DNA from: Lachnospiraceae bacterium
GTDB lineage: Bacteria > Bacillota > Clostridia > Lachnospirales > Lachnospiraceae
Assembly (NCBI GenBank): GCA_014804185.1
Contig: JAAVAG010000203.1
Span: 1 to 9,182 of the forward strand
Direction of reading: 5' to 3'
DNA: 9,182 nucleotides
Within the stretch, counting starts at the first letter, position 1; each line of letters starts with the position of its first letter. Both the position numbers and the translations under genes were made by a program. The notes under the pieces are model-generated. The model did not search any database. It was not told the origin of the DNA and saw nothing but the letters and a program-made list of their open reading frames with translations. Positions 5,583 to 9,182 of the stretch are shown piece after piece.

Positions 5583-8078
5583 ATGGAAAAGGAAAAGAAA
5601 GACACCTCTTTTATGATGAAGCTGTCTACGTTGATTGTAGATAAACGAAAAGGATTTTACCTGATCTTCATCATGCTGATTTTGTACAGCATTGTTTCCA
5701 TGAATAAAGTAAAGGTAAACAATGATCTGACATCATATCTGCCGAATACCACAGAGACAAGACAGGGACTGGATCTGATGGATGAGCAGTTTCTTACATA
5801 CGGCACAGCCAGAGTCATGGTGTGCAATGTAACATATGAGGAAGCTGAGCGGCTGGCGGAGAGCATCGAAGAAATGCCCGGAGTCAGCATGCTGGATTTT
5901 GATAACACGGATGAGTTTTATCATGACATGGAAGCGCTCTTCAAGATCACTTTTGACGGGGAGACAGACGAGGCCGTCTCTCAGGAATACCTGGACGAAG
6001 TTCTGGACGCGCTGGCCGGTTATGATGTGTACTATACTTCCGATATCGGGCAGGAAGAGAGGGACGCGTCGGATCTGAACAATGATATGGTCATTATCCT
6101 GGTACTGGCCGGTGTGGTGATCGTCGCGGTGCTGCTGTTTACTTCCACGACCTACGCGGAGATTCCCGTATTTTTAATGACTTTTATTGTGGCGGCTATT
6201 TTGAACAAGGGAACCAACTACTGGTTCGGCACCATCAGCTTTGTCACCGATTCCATAGCGGTGGTATTACAGCTGGCGCTGGCTGTGGACTATGCCATTA
6301 TTCTCTGCCACCGCTTTATGGAGGAGCATGAAGATAAAGACGCCCGGGAGGCTGTTATCGTCGCGCTGAGCAAGGCGATTCCGGAGATATCCTCCAGTTC
6401 TCTGACGACCGTATCCGGTATGGTCGCCATGATGTTCATGCAGTTCCGCATCGGATATGATATGGGTATCGTGCTGGCAAAAGCGATTGTGCTGAGTCTG
6501 TTCTCGGTATTTTTCCTGATGCCGGGACTGCTGCTCACCTTTGCCGGGGCAATTGATAAGTCTCATCACAGAAGCTTTGTGCCAAAGATCACTGCCGTGG
6601 GAAAATTCTGTGTGCACACCAGGTTTGTGGTGCCGCCGCTGCTGATCGCCGCGGTTATTGTCGGCATGATTCTTTCCGGCCGGGCGGACTATGTGTATGA
6701 TGTGAATTCCCTGGAATCCAAGTCCATGAGTGAGAATAAATTTTCGGCGAGCATGGTCAATCAGGAATTCGGAACCGTCAACCAGCTCGCGGTTTTAGTC
6801 CCGTGCGGCGACTATGAAAAAGAGGCTCAGGCGCTGCGCGATCTGGAGGCCATGCCGGAGGTGAATTCCTGTATGGGGCTGGCAAATATTGAAGCCATGG
6901 ACGGCTACATTCTGACACAGCAGCTTTCCCCCAGGGAATTTTCGGAATTGATCGATCTGGATATTGAAGTGGCGCAGCTGCTCTACTCCGCTTACGCGGT
7001 GTCGGATAATAATTACGGAGCGCTTTTGGGGAATCTCAACGATTACAGGATTCCTCTGATCGACATTTTCCTTTTTATATATGACCAGAAAGAGAGCGGA
7101 AATATTGTGCTGGAGGATGATCTGGAGGAAACGCTGACAGATGCCTATTCTCAGATCAGTATTGCCAAAAATCAGCTTCTGGGAGAAAACTACAGCCGTT
7201 TTGTTCTGGAATTGTCCGTTCCGCTGGAAGGGGAGGAGACCTATGAGGCGCTTGAGCGGATCCGGTCAGTGGCGGCAAAATATTATGATCTGGACAGCAT
7301 ATATTTGGTGGGCAATTCCACAAGCAATAAGGATCTGAGCGATTCTTTTAGCACGGACAACAGCATTATCACGGTGCTGACGGCGTTGTTTGTCATGGTC
7401 ATACTGCTGTTTACTTTCCAGTCCGCGGGTCTGCCGGTGCTGCTGGTGGTAACCATTCAGGGCAGTATCTGGCTGAATTTTTCACTGCCCTGTCTCACCG
7501 GGGAAGTCGTCTATTTCCTGGGGTATCTGGTGGTTTCCGCCATACAGATGGGCGCTACGATAGACTACGCCATCGTGATCACAAGCCGTTATATGGACCT
7601 GAAAACTTATATGCCGATAAAGGAAGCGATTGTAGAATCGCTGAACCAGGCATTCCCGACGATTATCACCAGCGGTTCCATGCTGGTGGCTGCCGGCTTT
7701 ATCATCAGTAATGTATCCACCAATGCCGTTGTGGCGGCAATCGGCCTTGCGCTGGGCAGAGGTACGCTGACCTCCATCGCGCTGGTTCTGCTGGCGCTGC
7801 CGCAGACGCTCCTGATTGGCGATATTATTATTGAAAAAACCGCTTTTACATTAAAAAGCGACATCACCAAATCTCTCCCCTCCAAAGGGCGGGTGCGCAT
7901 GTCCGGACATATCAGGGGGTATGTCAACGGCGTTCTGGACGGAGAATTCTCCGGTGTTATCGACGGGGAGATGGGAGCTGTGGTGCGTGCCAAAGATACG
8001 GTGGAACCGTTAGAGCAGACAGACATTTCGGATAAATCAGAGGAACAGGAGGAAGCCGACAATGAAAAAACGGAGTAA
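5583..8078 (+). CDS. MMPL family RND-superfamily transporter with Gly-repeat C-terminal tail
   Basis: This 831-residue inner membrane exporter probably runs on proton flow. It has the duplicated RND layout: a first helix (about 25-40), an outside loop (41-166), five helices (about 167-323), then a second half with a helix at about 345-364, an outside loop (366-590) and five helices (593-750). Asp-Tyr pairs in the fourth helix of each half (D236-Y237 in LAVDYAIIL, D661-Y662 in GATIDYAIV) match the proton-relay pairs of MmpL proteins. The basic HRFMEEHED and SRYMD segments after them are also typical. The tail from 755 holds six G-x-hydrophobic-x units (775-798), then an acidic end. ATG 5583 was chosen for AAAGGAA (from about 5566), although spacing is somewhat long. 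A GTG at 5538 in frame has no binding site. The cargo cannot be read from sequence; lipids, peptides or drugs are all possible. It overlaps the next gene by 17 bases. Confidence 0.92.
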   Translation: MEKEKKDTSFMMKLSTLIVDKRKGFYLIFIMLILYSIVSMNKVKVNNDLTSYLPNTTETRQGLDLMDEQFLTYGTARVMVCNVTYEEAERLAESIEEMPGVSMLDFDNTDEFYHDMEALFKITFDGETDEAVSQEYLDEVLDALAGYDVYYTSDIGQEERDASDLNNDMVIILVLAGVVIVAVLLFTSTTYAEIPVFLMTFIVAAILNKGTNYWFGTISFVTDSIAVVLQLALAVDYAIILCHRFMEEHEDKDAREAVIVALSKAIPEISSSSLTTVSGMVAMMFMQFRIGYDMGIVLAKAIVLSLFSVFFLMPGLLLTFAGAIDKSHHRSFVPKITAVGKFCVHTRFVVPPLLIAAVIVGMILSGRADYVYDVNSLESKSMSENKFSASMVNQEFGTVNQLAVLVPCGDYEKEAQALRDLEAMPEVNSCMGLANIEAMDGYILTQQLSPREFSELIDLDIEVAQLLYSAYAVSDNNYGALLGNLNDYRIPLIDIFLFIYDQKESGNIVLEDDLEETLTDAYSQISIAKNQLLGENYSRFVLELSVPLEGEETYEALERIRSVAAKYYDLDSIYLVGNSTSNKDLSDSFSTDNSIITVLTALFVMVILLFTFQSAGLPVLLVVTIQGSIWLNFSLPCLTGEVVYFLGYLVVSAIQMGATIDYAIVITSRYMDLKTYMPIKEAIVESLNQAFPTIITSGSMLVAAGFIISNVSTNAVVAAIGLALGRGTLTSIALVLLALPQTLLIGDIIIEKTAFTLKSDITKSLPSKGRVRMSGHIRGYVNGVLDGEFSGVIDGEMGAVVRAKDTVEPLEQTDISDKSEEQEEADNEKTE
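8047..8052 (+). promoter_or_regulatory. ribosome binding site of the GLUG-repeat gene, inside the MMPL gene
   Basis: AGGAGG ends 9 bases before ATG 8062 and lies in the last codons of the transporter gene. It fixes the start of the downstream gene and supports translation coupled to the transporter. Confidence 0.8.
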
Positions 8079-9182
8079 CAGAAAAATATTATGCGTATCA
8101 CTTGCCTTGTCCTTTGTCGTGGCATCCGCGGATTTTCTTTACGTCGGGGCGGAAGAATATCCCGTTTACAGCCAGTATCTTTCCGGCCTGGATTCCCGGG
8201 AGACTCCCGGCTCCGAAGCCGATTATACGATAGTTTCCGTTTCCACGCAGGAGGATCTCGTCCGGCTGGCGCAGGACTGCCAGCTGGATTCCTGGTCCAG
8301 GGATAAATATATCCTGTTGGAGAACGATATTGTGCTGGCGGAAAACAGCGAGATTGTCATTCCCAGTTTCGGAGGCATTTTCGAAGGAAACGGTCACAGT
8401 ATCTCCAATCTGCAGATCACGGCAAACGGTTCCGCCCTGGGATTGTTCCGCTATATTCAAAGCGGCGCGGTAGTGCGCAATCTGTCTGTTTCCGGAAACG
8501 TTCAGCCGGGCGGAGAAGGAAATCATGCGGGACTTCTGGCAGGAGTAAACTATGGACAGATTCTGGATTGCAGCGTAAGCGGCAATGTGACGGGAGTCGA
8601 GGGAGTGGGCGGTATCGCAGGGGTAAACGAGATCTCCGGCGAAATCCGGCGATGCCGGTCTTTTGCCGTCGTGACCGGCGAACGCTGCAGCGGGGGTATC
8701 TGCGGCGTGAACAGAGGCGTTTTGAATGATTGTACCAATGCGGGCAATATCAACGCATACAGCAGGGATGTGACGTACAGTCTCGAGGATATCACCATCG
8801 ATAATCTGGAAGATCCGGACAGCGTGGAAAATATGGCGGTACATACGGATACCGGCGGCATTGCAGGGTATTCCCAGGGAAAGATATACTATTGTTCCAA
8901 TTCCGGAACGGTGGGCTACCAGCACGTGGGATATAACACAGGCGGTATTGTGGGACGGCTGCACCAGGGGTATCTGCAGAATTGTACCAATACCGGCAAT
9001 GTTCTGGGCAGAAAGGACGTGGGAGGCATCGCGGGCCAGATGGAGCCTTTTCTGGAAATTCAGTACATGGATGATAAACTGAGTGAAATCGGCCGGGAAA
9101 CGGATACTTTTCTGAATCTGTTGGAAAAGGCAGGCGATGATCTGCAAAGCAGCGGGCAGGAAATTTTTGATCTGACGGGAGA
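8062..9182 (+). CDS. secreted GLUG-repeat protein with helical region, 3' end outside window
   Basis: 373 residues are visible and the frame is still open at the window edge. The N-terminus (KKRSNRK, hydrophobic 9-28) is a signal peptide, with cleavage likely after Ala23 or Ala30. Residues 56-150 fit the opening of a beta-solenoid: a T-x-EDLVRLA start, IFEGNGHSISNL (106-117), then LGLFRYIQSGAVVRNLSVSGNV. GLUG-type repeats, GGIAGxNxGxIxxCxNxGxV, follow at about 155-176, 181-204, 209-230, 263-284 and 292-314, with a final partial one at 319-334. An acidic insert (231-262) interrupts them. From about 335 the sequence becomes helical and Gln/Glu/Leu-rich (DKLSEIGRETDTFLNLLEKAGDDLQ), likely the start of a coiled coil. 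It overlaps the MMPL gene and has a good AGGAGG. GLUG repeats are known in secreted or surface proteins; a link to the transporter as partner or cargo is inference. Confidence 0.88.
   Translation, partial: MKKRSNRKILCVSLALSFVVASADFLYVGAEEYPVYSQYLSGLDSRETPGSEADYTIVSVSTQEDLVRLAQDCQLDSWSRDKYILLENDIVLAENSEIVIPSFGGIFEGNGHSISNLQITANGSALGLFRYIQSGAVVRNLSVSGNVQPGGEGNHAGLLAGVNYGQILDCSVSGNVTGVEGVGGIAGVNEISGEIRRCRSFAVVTGERCSGGICGVNRGVLNDCTNAGNINAYSRDVTYSLEDITIDNLEDPDSVENMAVHTDTGGIAGYSQGKIYYCSNSGTVGYQHVGYNTGGIVGRLHQGYLQNCTNTGNVLGRKDVGGIAGQMEPFLEIQYMDDKLSEIGRETDTFLNLLEKAGDDLQSSGQEIFDLTG

Noticed and set aside
8098..9147. A 349-codon open frame on the minus strand opposite the GLUG gene
   Set aside because: The plus frame from 8062 has a signal peptide, repeated GLUG motifs and a good ribosome binding site. 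The minus frame gives a protein without recognisable features and reflects the base periodicity of the repeats.

Overview
The window looks like a chromosomal segment from a low-to-mid GC Gram-positive anaerobe of the class Clostridia, perhaps a gut Lachnospiraceae-type organism. This is inferred from three things: strong AGGAGG-type ribosome binding sites; lipoproteins and a cell-surface enzyme held by one C-terminal membrane helix, as expected of a cell with a single membrane; and protein styles typical of Clostridia (a DUF4854-like lipoprotein, an MMPL transporter and a GLUG-repeat secreted protein). I see no rRNA, tRNA, CRISPR array, insertion sequence or phage gene.

Left part (1-2256, + strand): the C-terminal end of an unrecognised gene (to 184), a Ste24-like M48 membrane metalloprotease (247-1485), and a small lipoprotein with its own promoter (1612-2256). 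A strong hairpin at 2288-2329 separates this side from the convergent minus-strand genes and can act as a terminator in both directions.

Middle part (2350-5337, - strand): a two-gene operon. A DUF4854-like lipoprotein with an internal duplication comes first, followed 33 bases later by an UshA/5'-nucleotidase-family enzyme with a signal peptide and a C-terminal membrane anchor. Both products should act outside the membrane.

Divergent control region (5338-5582): about 245 bases with promoter candidates in both directions. A palindromic ATTATAAT box can serve as the -10 element on both strands. Two inverted repeats nearby could be operators. No regulator gene is visible in the window.

Right part (5583-9182, + strand): an 831-residue MMPL/RND transporter whose cytoplasmic tail holds six perfect four-residue G-x-hydrophobic-x repeats. 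It overlaps by 17 bases the start of a secreted GLUG-repeat protein that runs off the window end and turns into a helical, probably coiled-coil region. The overlap and the good internal ribosome binding site suggest coupled expression. The least described element is this pair: an RND transporter with a beta-repeat tail, made together with a secreted beta-solenoid plus coiled-coil protein that could be its partner or cargo.
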